Assembly: GCA_963811685.1 (NCBI GenBank)
Contig: CAWESK010000012.1
Location: forward strand, 46,889-110,888
Direction of reading: 5' to 3'
DNA: 64,000 bases
DNA from: CAIWHR01 sp963811685
GTDB taxonomy: Bacteria; Pseudomonadota; Gammaproteobacteria; Burkholderiales; Casimicrobiaceae
The position numbers and the translations under genes were made by a program. The notes under the pieces were generated by a model. It had not been told where the DNA came from and did no database searches. It saw only the letters and a list, made by a program, of their open reading frames with translations. Of the stretch, positions 8,358 to 16,337 are shown piece after piece. Each line of letters begins with the position of its first letter. Positions within the stretch are counted from its first letter, which is position 1.

Positions 8358-9671
8358 GTGACCGATCTTTTCACGCCCACCATCCCCGCGGCGCCGCTCG
8401 CCGACCGCCTGCGCCCAAAAACGATTGCCGAGGTCATCGGGCAGCGGCATCTGCTCGCGCCCGGCAAGCCGCTCGCCGTCGCGTTTGCCGCGGGCAAGCC
8501 GCATTCGATGATCCTGTGGGGGCCGCCCGGCGTCGGCAAGACGACCATCGCGCGGCTGATGGCGGATGCGTTCAACGCGGAATTCATCGCGCTCTCCGCC
8601 GTGCTGTCCGGCGTCAAGGACATCCGCGAGGCGGTCGCGCGCGCCGAGGCCATCCTCGCGCAGTCAGGGCGGCACACGATCCTCTTCGTCGACGAGGTGC
8701 ATCGCTTCAACAAGGCCCAGCAGGACGCGTTCCTGCCGTTCGTCGAGCAGGGGCTCGTGACGTTCATCGGGGCCACGACCGAGAATCCGTCGTTCGAGGT
8801 CAACGGCGCGCTGCTGTCGCGCGCGGCGGTCTATGTGCTCGAGCCTCTGTCGGCGGAGGAGCTGGGGCAGCTGCTCGACCGGGCGCTCGCCGTCGCCGCG
8901 CCGCGGCTTGTCCTCGAGCCTGCCGCGCGCGATGCGCTGATCGGGTACGCGGACGGCGACGGCCGTCGCGTCGTCAATCTCGTCGAGTACCTCGTCACGG
9001 CTGCCGGCGAGCGCGCCGCGCCGGTCGACGTTGCCTTTGTCGAGGCGACGATCGCGCGGAGCCTCCGTCGCTTCGACAAGGGCGGCGAAGCGTTCTACGA
9101 CCAGATCTCCGCGCTGCACAAGTCCGTGCGCGGCTCCAATCCCGACGCCGCGCTCTACTGGATGTGCCGGATGCTCGACGGCGGCGCCGATCCGCTCTAC
9201 ATCGGCCGCCGGATGATCCGGATGGCGAGCGAGGACATCGGGCTCGCCGACCCGCGCGCGCTGTCGCTCACGCTTGCGGCGGTCGAGACCTACGAGCGCC
9301 TGGGGACGCCCGAAGGCGAGCTCGCCCTTGCCGAGGCCGTGCTCTACCTGGCCGTCGCCCCCAAGTCGAATGCGGTGTACACGGCGTACGGCGCGGCGCG
9401 GGCGTTCATCAAGGACGACGGCTCGCGCCCGGTGCCGCTTCGTCTGCGCAACGCGCCGACGAAGCTCATGAAGGACCTCGACTACGGGAAGGGCTACCGC
9501 TACGCGCACGACGAAGACGACGCGTACGCGGCGGGAGAGCGCTATTTCCCCGACAACATGCAGGACGTGTCGTGGTACGAGCCGACCGACCGCGGGCTCG
9601 AGGCCAGGATCCGCGAAAGACTTCAAGCGTTGCGCGCGCGCGACCGGAAGGCCGGCGAAGAGCCATCGTGA
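8358..9671 (+). CDS. rarA: replication-associated recombination protein A (RarA/MgsA)
   Basis: A 437-residue AAA+ ATPase related to clamp loaders, acting at stalled forks. The N-terminus PLADRLRPKTIAEVIGQRHLL is diagnostic. Walker A GPPGVGKT follows near residue 55, then Walker B TILFVDEVHRFNKAQQD, sensor 1 IGATTENPSFEVN, the C-terminal tetramerisation region (KSVRGSNPDAALYWMCRML, GGADPLYIGRRMIR, ASEDIGLADPRAL) and NAVYTAYGAAR. The start is GTG at 8358. Next to lolA and serS in many proteobacteria; here the aldolase operon lies between lolA and rarA. Confidence 0.95.
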   Translation: MTDLFTPTIPAAPLADRLRPKTIAEVIGQRHLLAPGKPLAVAFAAGKPHSMILWGPPGVGKTTIARLMADAFNAEFIALSAVLSGVKDIREAVARAEAILAQSGRHTILFVDEVHRFNKAQQDAFLPFVEQGLVTFIGATTENPSFEVNGALLSRAAVYVLEPLSAEELGQLLDRALAVAAPRLVLEPAARDALIGYADGDGRRVVNLVEYLVTAAGERAAPVDVAFVEATIARSLRRFDKGGEAFYDQISALHKSVRGSNPDAALYWMCRMLDGGADPLYIGRRMIRMASEDIGLADPRALSLTLAAVETYERLGTPEGELALAEAVLYLAVAPKSNAVYTAYGAARAFIKDDGSRPVPLRLRNAPTKLMKDLDYGKGYRYAHDEDDAYAAGERYFPDNMQDVSWYEPTDRGLEARIRERLQALRARDRKAGEEPS

Positions 9672-9682
9672 CCGCAGGCATT

Positions 9683-9691
9683 TGCTAAACT
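9683..9691 (+). promoter_or_regulatory. extended -10 upstream of serS
   Basis: TG at 9683-9684 plus TAAACT at 9686-9691 fits an extended -10 box. Transcription from it would begin at about the A of the serS ATG (9698). No clear -35 box. Confidence 0.35.
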
Positions 9692-9697
9692 CCGGCG

Positions 9698-10996
9698 ATG
9701 CTCGACATCAATCTGCTGCGCGCCGATCTTCCCGCGGTGGCCGCCGGACTGGCGCGCCGCGGCGTCACGCTCGACGCGGAACGTTTCGCCGCGCTGGAGC
9801 GCGAGCGCAAGGACATCCAGACGCGCACGCAGGACCTGCAGGCGAAGCGCAATGCGCTGTCGAAGCAGATCGGAGCGGCGAAGGGCAAGGGCGAGGACGC
9901 CTCCGTGTTGCTGGCGGAGGTCGCCGGCATCGGCGACGAGACGAAGAGCCTCGAAGGCGCGCTCGATCTCGTCCAGCGCGAGCTCCGCGCATTCCTGCTC
10001 GATCTGCCGAATCTCACGCACGAGTCCACACCTGTCGGCAGGTCCGAGGCCGACAACGTCGAGATTCGCCGCTGGGGAACGCCGCGAACGTTCGACTTTG
10101 CGGTGCGCGACCATACCGACCTCGGCGAGGCGCTGGGAGAGCTCGATTTCGCGACCGCCGCCAAGCTCTCGGGCGCCCGGTTTTCTTTCCTTCGGGGAGG
10201 GCTTGCCCGCATGCATCGCGCGCTTGCCCAGTTCATGCTCGACACGCATACGCGCGAGCACGGCTACACCGAGTGCTACACACCGTACATCGTCAATGCC
10301 GAAACATTGGTCGGGACCACGCAGCTGCCGAAATTCGAAGCCGACATGTTTTCGGTGCGCAAGGGAGGGCTGGAAGGGGAGGGCGAGCCGCTTTACCTTA
10401 TCTCGACGTCCGAGATTTCGCTGACCAACACGGTGCGCGACGACATTCTGCCGGTGGAGCGCCTGCCGATCAGGCTCACCGCGCATACGCCGTGCTTCCG
10501 TTCCGAGGCCGGCAGCTACGGCAAGGATACGCGCGGGATGATCCGGCAGCACCAGTTCGACAAGGTCGAGATGGTGCAGATCGTGCAACCCGAGACTTCG
10601 TACGCCGTGCTGGAGGAGATGACGCGGCACGCGGAAACCATCCTCCAGCGGCTCGAGCTGCCGTACCGCGTGGTGGCGCTATGCACCGCCGATATCGGAT
10701 TCGCCAGCGCCAAGACGTACGACCTCGAAGTCTGGCTTCCCGGGCAGAACACGTATCGCGAAATCTCGTCGGTGTCCAATTGCGAGGCCTTCCAGGCGCG
10801 GCGGATGCAGGCGCGCTTTCGCAACGCGCAGGGCAAGACCGAGCTCGTCCACACGCTCAACGGATCGGGCCTGGCGGTGGGGCGCTCGCTCGTCGCCGTA
10901 ATGGAGAATTATCAGCGCGCCGATGGGGGGATCGATGTGCCGACGGTGCTTCAGCCTTACATGGCGGGTGCGGCCGTGATTGCCGCGATCGGTTAG
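9698..10996 (+). CDS. serS: serine--tRNA ligase
   Basis: A 432-residue class II synthetase that charges tRNA-Ser and the tRNA precursor of selenocysteine. The N-terminal 110 residues form the coiled-coil arm (LERERKDIQTRTQDLQAKRN) that grips the long variable arm. The catalytic core has motif 2 FRSEAGSYGKDTRGMIRQHQ and motif 3 GSGLAVGRSLVAVMENYQ, plus TSEISLTN and ISSVSNCEAFQARR. The start ATG has no recognisable Shine-Dalgarno in its 26-base spacer from rarA. Confidence 0.96.
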   Translation: MLDINLLRADLPAVAAGLARRGVTLDAERFAALERERKDIQTRTQDLQAKRNALSKQIGAAKGKGEDASVLLAEVAGIGDETKSLEGALDLVQRELRAFLLDLPNLTHESTPVGRSEADNVEIRRWGTPRTFDFAVRDHTDLGEALGELDFATAAKLSGARFSFLRGGLARMHRALAQFMLDTHTREHGYTECYTPYIVNAETLVGTTQLPKFEADMFSVRKGGLEGEGEPLYLISTSEISLTNTVRDDILPVERLPIRLTAHTPCFRSEAGSYGKDTRGMIRQHQFDKVEMVQIVQPETSYAVLEEMTRHAETILQRLELPYRVVALCTADIGFASAKTYDLEVWLPGQNTYREISSVSNCEAFQARRMQARFRNAQGKTELVHTLNGSGLAVGRSLVAVMENYQRADGGIDVPTVLQPYMAGAAVIAAIG

Positions 10997-11070
10997 GGCC
11001 GGAATTCTCGACGCAAAAAACCCGGGTTGGAGGATTTTCCCGTCGCAGCCCGGTCTTGGACTGGCGGGTG

Positions 11071-12171
11071 TTATCGCGTCGCCTGACGGCTCAAATCCAT
11101 GGCGCCGTACCGCAGGCCCGTCGAACCGTACTGCGGGCGCCACACCTGGCGGGCCGAGGCGATCCCGTGGCTCAGTCCGGCCCCGTGCGGATAATCGCCC
11201 GGATCGAGGACGCGGCACTCGCCTTGGTAGCCGATGTCCGAGCATACGAGCCACGAACCCGACTCGATTCGCACCGACGCCGCCGGATGCCGGAAATACG
11301 TCCAGTCCATGTCCGGCGCGCGACCGTATTCGATCACCGCGGACGGACCGCCGAAATTCGCGTACTCGTAGACCACGGCCCGGCCTGGCGGCACCGCGAC
11401 CACGGTAGCGACACGCTCTTCGACCGGTGCGATCACGTAGGCTGAGCGGACCTTGCCGCGAAGCTCGCCCAAGTCCTCGTAACGGCCCGGAGAATAGTCG
11501 AAGCAGGATCCGCGACCGCGCTCGCGATCGCACAGGCGCCAGACGCCGCCGCTGACCATCGCGGCATCGGCGGTGTCCTTGAAGTTCCGGCTATCCAGCT
11601 GATCGGCACTCGACGTCAATTCGACCGCGCGTATCAGGTGTCCGTCGTGTTGATAGAGGGTGATGCGGGCCCCGGTCGGAATTGGGACGGCGGACGCGAC
11701 CGGTGCGGTGACGATCACCTGTCGAGGCTCCGGATTGACGAGGACCGTCGCCGGTGCCGGATTGATCACCACCGGCGCGGTCACCGGGCTTGTCGCCACC
11801 GTCGTCACGTCGGGAACGACCACCACGCGCGTGGACGCGGGTTGATAGTCGATCTGGCGCACCGATGCGACCAGGCTGTTGAGTTCCCCGCTCAGCCGAC
11901 TGTAGCTGCCCGGAACGAGCTGCGCGCAGCGGCCGCGAAAATAGGGTTCGGTGCACGCTTCCCACGTGCCATCGCCGACAACGATCGACGACGCACCGTC
12001 ATTGAAATACGAGCGAGCGAGGTTGGGCAGCGCTACCGTCGTCGTCGCGCTCTGGCCCTGGAAGGCGGGGCGCTCGTAGAGCGTGACCTGGCCCGCGAGC
12101 GCGGTCGCTGCCGCCAGCGACAGCGCACCCGCCACCGCCAATTGCAGTTTCCATCCTTTGCGTTTGCGCAT
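11071..12171 (-). CDS. secreted protein with three beta-gamma-crystallin-like repeats
   Basis: A 366-residue protein with signal peptide MRKRKGWKLQLAVAGALSLA (cleavage after ALA) and GGAGGA seven bases before the ATG at 12171. Three repeats of about 80 residues follow, near 25-105, 165-245 and 260-345. Each starts with a ..LYE/..YEY strand and ends W..C....G.C..L.PG.Y..L, the crystallin Greek-key pattern (GTWEACTEPYFRGRCAQLVPG; GVWRLCDRERGRGSCFDYSPG; GSWLVCSDIGYQGECRVLDPG). A Val/Pro/Thr-rich linker separates repeats 1 and 2. Related proteins bind calcium or act as stable extracytoplasmic domains. The specific role is unknown. Confidence 0.75.
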   Translation of the reverse strand: MRKRKGWKLQLAVAGALSLAAATALAGQVTLYERPAFQGQSATTTVALPNLARSYFNDGASSIVVGDGTWEACTEPYFRGRCAQLVPGSYSRLSGELNSLVASVRQIDYQPASTRVVVVPDVTTVATSPVTAPVVINPAPATVLVNPEPRQVIVTAPVASAVPIPTGARITLYQHDGHLIRAVELTSSADQLDSRNFKDTADAAMVSGGVWRLCDRERGRGSCFDYSPGRYEDLGELRGKVRSAYVIAPVEERVATVVAVPPGRAVVYEYANFGGPSAVIEYGRAPDMDWTYFRHPAASVRIESGSWLVCSDIGYQGECRVLDPGDYPHGAGLSHGIASARQVWRPQYGSTGLRYGAMDLSRQATR

Positions 12172-12343
12172 TTGGAGTCCTCCGTTCAACTACCGGCGCG
12201 AAACACGTGCCGGTGCGAAGTTGGACGCCGGAGTTCCCGTGCGAGTTTGCACGTTGCCGCGGAATGCGAGGATGACCTTCGCAGCGCTCGGAAGATTCCT
12301 ACGAGCGCTGGCCGCGATGTCTTACGAGGCGCCCGGTCAGGCG

Positions 12344-13543
12344 TCAATCGAGGCATTTCTCGACGGTCCACCCGTAGAGCCATTCGAGCGCATCGTAGAA
12401 GCGCTCGGGCGGGCGCCCCGCCCACATCGAGTTGCGCACCAGGCGCTCGACACCCTTGGCGTGGTAGATCCGGCCCATCTCGCGCGCCGAAATAATGAGA
12501 CGGGCGCCGCGGACGACGCGCTTCGACTCGTACAGGCGAAACGCGCTTGCGAGCTCACCCTCGGTGGCTCGAAGGGCTTCGCGCAGCGTCACCGCGTCCT
12601 CGAGCGCGATGCACGCGCCCTGCGCCATGTATTGCAGCATCGGGTGCGCGGCGTCGCCAAGGAGCGTCGCCCGGCCTTCGCCCCAGCGCTCGACCGGATC
12701 GCGATCGGCCGTCGACCAGCGCTTCCACGAGCTTGGCTTGTCGAGGAGCTGCCGCGGGCGCTCGCAGATCTCGGTGAAGTACGACATGACCTCGTCGCGC
12801 GATCCTTCCCGCACACCCCATTCCTCCGGCTGCCGGCTGTGAAACGTGACGACGATGTTGTACTGATCGCCACCGCGCAACGGGTAGTGGACGAGGTGGC
12901 AGTTCGGTCCAACCCAGATTGCCGCGGCGTTCCACCGCAGGTCCTCCGGCATCTCGGCGTGCGGGACGAGCGCCCGGTAGACGACGTGCCCCGAGACACG
13001 GTGGCCATCGCCGATGAGGCGCTGGCGGACGACCGAATGCACGCCATCGCAGCCGACGACCGCGGCGCCTTCGCGGACGCCGCCGTGGGCGTCGACGAGA
13101 CGCACGCCGTGGTCGTCGACGTGGACCTCGGCAATGCGCGCCGACGTGTGGATGCGGATGCCGGAGGCGAGCTCCACTTCCTCGTAGATCGACTGGTGGA
13201 TGTCCGCGCGGTGGATGACCGCGTACGGATTGTTGAAACGGCGCCTGAATGCCTGTCCGACGGGAATGCGGGCGACCTCGCCGCCGTCGATCGCGTCCAT
13301 CATCACGAGCTCGTCGGTGAATACGGCGCGGCCGCGCGCGCGTTCGCCCACGCCCAGCGCGTCCATCGCCGCAAATCCGTTGGGGCCGAGCTGGAGGCCG
13401 GCGCCGATTTCGCCGATCTCCGCCGATTGCTCGAACACCTCGACGTCGAATCCCTGCTGACTGAGGGCGAGCGCGGCGGCCATCCCGCCGATGCCGCCTC
13501 CCACGACGAGCACGGGCGCGGAGCGGCCGGTGCGACCCTTCAT
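12344..13543 (-). CDS. FAD-dependent aromatic hydroxylase, 3-hydroxybenzoate 6-monooxygenase type
   Basis: A 399-residue group A flavoprotein monooxygenase. FAD motifs are VLVVGGGIGGMAAALAL (GxGxxG near residue 15), the DG motif VVGCDGVHSVVRQRL and the GD motif ATLLGDAAHPMLQYMAQG. The text resembles 3-hydroxybenzoate 6-hydroxylases, which use NADH and O2 to make gentisate, and the gentisate dioxygenase gene lies 13 bases upstream on the same strand. That neighbour makes the substrate assignment likely but not certain; salicylate 5-hydroxylase-type activity would fit the same context. Confidence 0.82.
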   Translation of the reverse strand: MKGRTGRSAPVLVVGGGIGGMAAALALSQQGFDVEVFEQSAEIGEIGAGLQLGPNGFAAMDALGVGERARGRAVFTDELVMMDAIDGGEVARIPVGQAFRRRFNNPYAVIHRADIHQSIYEEVELASGIRIHTSARIAEVHVDDHGVRLVDAHGGVREGAAVVGCDGVHSVVRQRLIGDGHRVSGHVVYRALVPHAEMPEDLRWNAAAIWVGPNCHLVHYPLRGGDQYNIVVTFHSRQPEEWGVREGSRDEVMSYFTEICERPRQLLDKPSSWKRWSTADRDPVERWGEGRATLLGDAAHPMLQYMAQGACIALEDAVTLREALRATEGELASAFRLYESKRVVRGARLIISAREMGRIYHAKGVERLVRNSMWAGRPPERFYDALEWLYGWTVEKCLD

Positions 13544-13556
13544 CGCCGACCCGGCG

Positions 13557-14585
13557 TCAGCGCTGCTCGAACACGCCGAGCTTGCGCTGCAGCGGCGATT
13601 CGTCGGCGGTGACGAGATACGCCGGAGCGCGGCTCGAGCGGTTCGCGAGCCGCACCGTAGCGAGACCCGGCGCGCAGAACGTGTCGGCGTGCTCGACCGT
13701 GAACCCCGCATCACCGACTTGCGCGTCGCCCGCGCCTTCGACCACGTGGAACACGCGCGCGGCCGAGGTGCGAGGCAGGGTGATCTCTTCGCCGGGGCGC
13801 AACAGCAACGCGGTGAAGGCGAGCGTGTTGAGACAATCGCCGCCCGTTTCCGGATTGACGTACGCTAGCTCGACCGGGATGTCGGGCGCGCAGCTCGTCG
13901 CGTACGCCTGGAGCGCTTCGCGCGTGCGTTGCCATTCGTAGCGCAGCAACGGATAAGCGCCGTGGGTCCGCTGGCCGTGCACGCGAGGCGCAAGGCCGCC
14001 CGCGCCGTACGCGAACTGCGCCGGATGCGCGGATTGCGCGGTCCCTTCGACGACGTACGAGACGTCGAGATACACCATCAGCGGCAGATCGAGCACGTCG
14101 AGCCACATCACGGGATCGCGGCCGTGGTGACGATGCTCGTGCCAGTGGCCGGTGGGCGTCAGGATGAGATCTCCCGGGGCCATCGGGCAGGGTTCGCCGT
14201 CGACCAGCGTCACCGCGCCTTCGCCCTCGACGACGACGCGCGCGGCGTTCGGCGTGTGCCGGTGGCTGGGCGCGGTCTCGCCGGGGAGGACGAGCTGCAT
14301 GCCCAAATAGATCGTCGCCGATGCCTGCAGGTTGTCGAGGCCGCGCCCGGGATTGGCGAGCACCAGCACGCGTCGCTCGGCCTTGTCCATCGGTGTCAGT
14401 TCTCCGGCCCGCAGCAGCAGCGGCCGGATGGCGCTCCAGCGCCAGTGCGCGGCAATCGTGCTCGTCCGCGGCGCCTGCGGCGGAAGCAGCGCGCGCAGGC
14501 TGGGCCACAGCGGCACGAGATTCGCGCCCGCGAGCGCCGCCACGTAATCGCGGGGCAGCTCGTCGAGCGTGCCGAGAGGTTTCAT
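13557..14585 (-). CDS. gentisate 1,2-dioxygenase
   Basis: A 342-residue bicupin that opens the gentisate ring to maleylpyruvate using Fe(II) and O2. First cupin: PSHRHTPNAARVVVEGEG with metal His 108 and 110, then TPTGHWHEHRHHG at 145-154. The second cupin is near LPRTSAARVFHVVEGAG. The ATG at 14585 begins MKPLGTLDELPRDYVAALA, matching the family N-terminus. The open frame continues upstream into an unrelated relic (14673-14840), so the longer start is rejected. It is probably cotranscribed with the hydroxylase. Maleylpyruvate isomerase and fumarylpyruvate hydrolase, the next enzymes, are not in the window. Confidence 0.9.
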   Translation of the reverse strand: MKPLGTLDELPRDYVAALAGANLVPLWPSLRALLPPQAPRTSTIAAHWRWSAIRPLLLRAGELTPMDKAERRVLVLANPGRGLDNLQASATIYLGMQLVLPGETAPSHRHTPNAARVVVEGEGAVTLVDGEPCPMAPGDLILTPTGHWHEHRHHGRDPVMWLDVLDLPLMVYLDVSYVVEGTAQSAHPAQFAYGAGGLAPRVHGQRTHGAYPLLRYEWQRTREALQAYATSCAPDIPVELAYVNPETGGDCLNTLAFTALLLRPGEEITLPRTSAARVFHVVEGAGDAQVGDAGFTVEHADTFCAPGLATVRLANRSSRAPAYLVTADESPLQRKLGVFEQR

Positions 14586-14627
14586 GCGGGAGATGTTCTC
14601 GAGTGCGGTTGTGGCGCGGAATGCCGC

Positions 14628-14655
14628 GAATGTACTATTTCGGATGCGCACATTC
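14628..14655. promoter_or_regulatory. inverted repeat upstream of gentisate genes
   Basis: GAATGT at 14628-14633 and ACATTC at 14650-14655 form a perfect 6-bp inverted repeat with a 16-base spacer, about 45 bases before the dioxygenase start. It could be a regulator site; no regulator gene is adjacent. Confidence 0.2.
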
Positions 14656-14672
14656 AACAAGAGCGCGCCTGC

Positions 14673-14840
14673 AACGCGGATCTCGCGCCAAGCGCGGGCT
14701 TCGTCGAATGCCTTGAACAGACTCATCGCGAGCCAGCGATCGCGATCAAAGATCTCGCGTCGCATCGCCACGACGTGCATGATCGGAAAGATGCCGGTTT
14801 TCGCCGCATAGGCAACCTCGACGGCGCGGGAGTCACCGAA
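14673..14840 (-). pseudogene. relic of a 4,5-dihydroxyphthalate-decarboxylase-like / NMT1-like gene
   Basis: The minus-strand frame upstream of the gentisate dioxygenase start reads FGDSRAVEVAYAAKTGIF, then PIMHVVAMRREIFDRDRW and LAMSLFKAFDEARAW. This resembles the late part of 4,5-dihydroxyphthalate decarboxylase-like, periplasmic-binding-fold proteins (KTGIFPIMH.V.IRR...RD.W.A..L..AF.EA). A TGA lies directly upstream in this frame and no N-terminal part is found, so it is a fragment. It fills part of the 363-base gap between the dioxygenase and the aldolase and suggests a larger aromatic-acid cluster that was later cut back. Confidence 0.5.
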
Positions 14841-14948
14841 TCAGCGCTGCGTTCATCGATGACATCCGGCGCGTCCGGTCCGATCTTTCGCCGATCTTTT
14901 CTTATATCATCACAAGATGCGACCATCGTCCCGCGCGAGTTGCCCCGA

Positions 14949-15665
14949 ATGATGCCGCCGGCCGCCGATCCCGGGATCGTCGAGAAGCTCGTCTTCGCCA
15001 ACCGCATCCTCTATCGCCATGGCGTGGTCGACGGCTTCGGGCATGCGAGCGCGCGCCACGACAGGTCGCCGGACCACTTTCTGCTCGCCCGCAACATGGC
15101 GCCTGCGCTGGTCCGGCGCGAAGACATCGTCACGTTCGACTTCGATGGCGCGGCGCTGGATGCGGGCGGCCGGCGCGTGTATCTGGAGCGCTTCATCCAC
15201 GCCGAGATCTATCGTGCGCGCCCGGATGTCAACGCCATCGTGCACAGCCATTCGCCCAGTGTGATTCCCTTCGGGGTGACCCAGGAGCCGCTACGCCCGG
15301 TCTTCCACATGAGTGGGTTTCTCGGCGGGGGCAGCGCGTTGTTCGAGATACGCGACACGGCGGGCGATACCGACATGCTGATCAGCGATGGAAGGCTCGG
15401 TGCCGCGTTGGCCGCCGCACTGGGCCAGCAATCGACGGTGCTGATGCGCGGGCACGGCTCGACGGTCGCTGGGGCATCGATCGAGCAGGCTGTCTATCGA
15501 GCGATCTATGCCGAGGTGAACGCGCGGCTGCAACTACAGGCGAAGCAGTTGGGCGAAGTCACCTATCTCAGCGCCGGGGAGGCCACGAAAGCCGCGGCCG
15601 TAAATGACACGCAGCTGCCCCGCGTGTGGGAGCTGTGGACGCGCGAGATCGGCAGCATCGACTAG
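14949..15665 (+). CDS. class II aldolase/adducin family protein
   Basis: A 238-residue zinc-dependent class II aldolase-like protein. It begins MMPPAADPGIVEKLVFANRI. The family pattern is seen in FGHASARHD, the metal-binding HAEIYRARPDVNAIVHSHSP (His-x-His), FHMSGFLGG and the GHGSTVAGASIEQAVYRA segment with the third His. Members include fuculose-phosphate aldolases and decarboxylases acting on hydroxy-aromatic or hydroxy-acid substrates. Lying divergent from the gentisate genes it may belong to aromatic-acid metabolism, but the substrate is unknown. Confidence 0.85.
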   Translation: MMPPAADPGIVEKLVFANRILYRHGVVDGFGHASARHDRSPDHFLLARNMAPALVRREDIVTFDFDGAALDAGGRRVYLERFIHAEIYRARPDVNAIVHSHSPSVIPFGVTQEPLRPVFHMSGFLGGGSALFEIRDTAGDTDMLISDGRLGAALAAALGQQSTVLMRGHGSTVAGASIEQAVYRAIYAEVNARLQLQAKQLGEVTYLSAGEATKAAAVNDTQLPRVWELWTREIGSID

Positions 15666-15876
15666 CGTGGAGCGGGACGCGCGTAATACTTGAAGAGCTC
15701 GTCCTGCTGCTCCTTGGTCAGCGGCGCGGGCAGTATAGAGGAGCTCGAGCGTGCCCGTCGGCGCGCTGCACTTTGTCCTACGTGAGACTCCTGCCGACAC
15801 TGATGGAGCCACCGCAGGTTTCGCGCGAAAGTAGTTGTTGGCTTCATGACGGAGCCGCCGAAAGATGGAGGTCTCA

Positions 15877-16296
15877 ATGAAGGTCCGCGAAATAATGACC
15901 CGCGACGTGAAGATCGTATCGCCGACGGATGATTTGCAGTCGGCCGCCCAATTGATGGAGAAGAACGATTTCGGAATGGTGCCGGTCGGCGAAAACGACC
16001 GGCTGGTCGGGATGTTGAGCGACCGTGACATCACGATTCGCGCCGTTGCGCGCGGCCTGGCGCCAGATCGCGCCAAGGTGCGCGAAGTGATGACCACCGA
16101 CGTCAAATACGTCTACGAGGACGAATCGGTCGACGACGTGTCCCGCAACATGAGCTCCCTCCAGGTGCGCCGCCTGCCCGTGTTGAATCGTGAAAAGCGG
16201 CTGGTCGGCATCGTCTCATTGGGCGATTTGGCCCTCAAGGAGCCGCAGCCCGCGGGGGATGCGCTGCGATCGATCTCGGAGCACTCGCACCACTGA
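15877..16296 (+). CDS. CBS-domain protein (two CBS motifs)
   Basis: A 139-residue stand-alone CBS pair. MKVREIMTRDVKIVSPTDDL to GMLSDRDITIRAVARGL is the first CBS motif and KVREVMTTDVKYVYEDESV to GIVSLGDLALKE the second. Such pairs bind adenine nucleotides and regulate partner proteins. The start at 15877 is preceded by GGAGG at the right distance; an ATG four codons earlier lacks this. No partner gene is adjacent. Confidence 0.88.
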   Translation: MKVREIMTRDVKIVSPTDDLQSAAQLMEKNDFGMVPVGENDRLVGMLSDRDITIRAVARGLAPDRAKVREVMTTDVKYVYEDESVDDVSRNMSSLQVRRLPVLNREKRLVGIVSLGDLALKEPQPAGDALRSISEHSHH

Positions 16297-16337
16297 CGCG
16301 CGAAGGCGGACGGGCCGCAGGCGGACGGCGGGCGCTG

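Noticed and set aside
13544..13714. Longer N-terminus for the aromatic hydroxylase
   Set aside because: The extra 57 codons overlap the gentisate dioxygenase gene and are Arg/Ser-rich shadow text; the FAD motif begins right after the ATG at 13543.
15662..15877. Minus-strand 71-codon frame ending KEQQDELFKYYARPAPR
   Set aside because: The tail looks protein-like and may be a relic, but no family could be named and the region also holds the start of the CBS gene.
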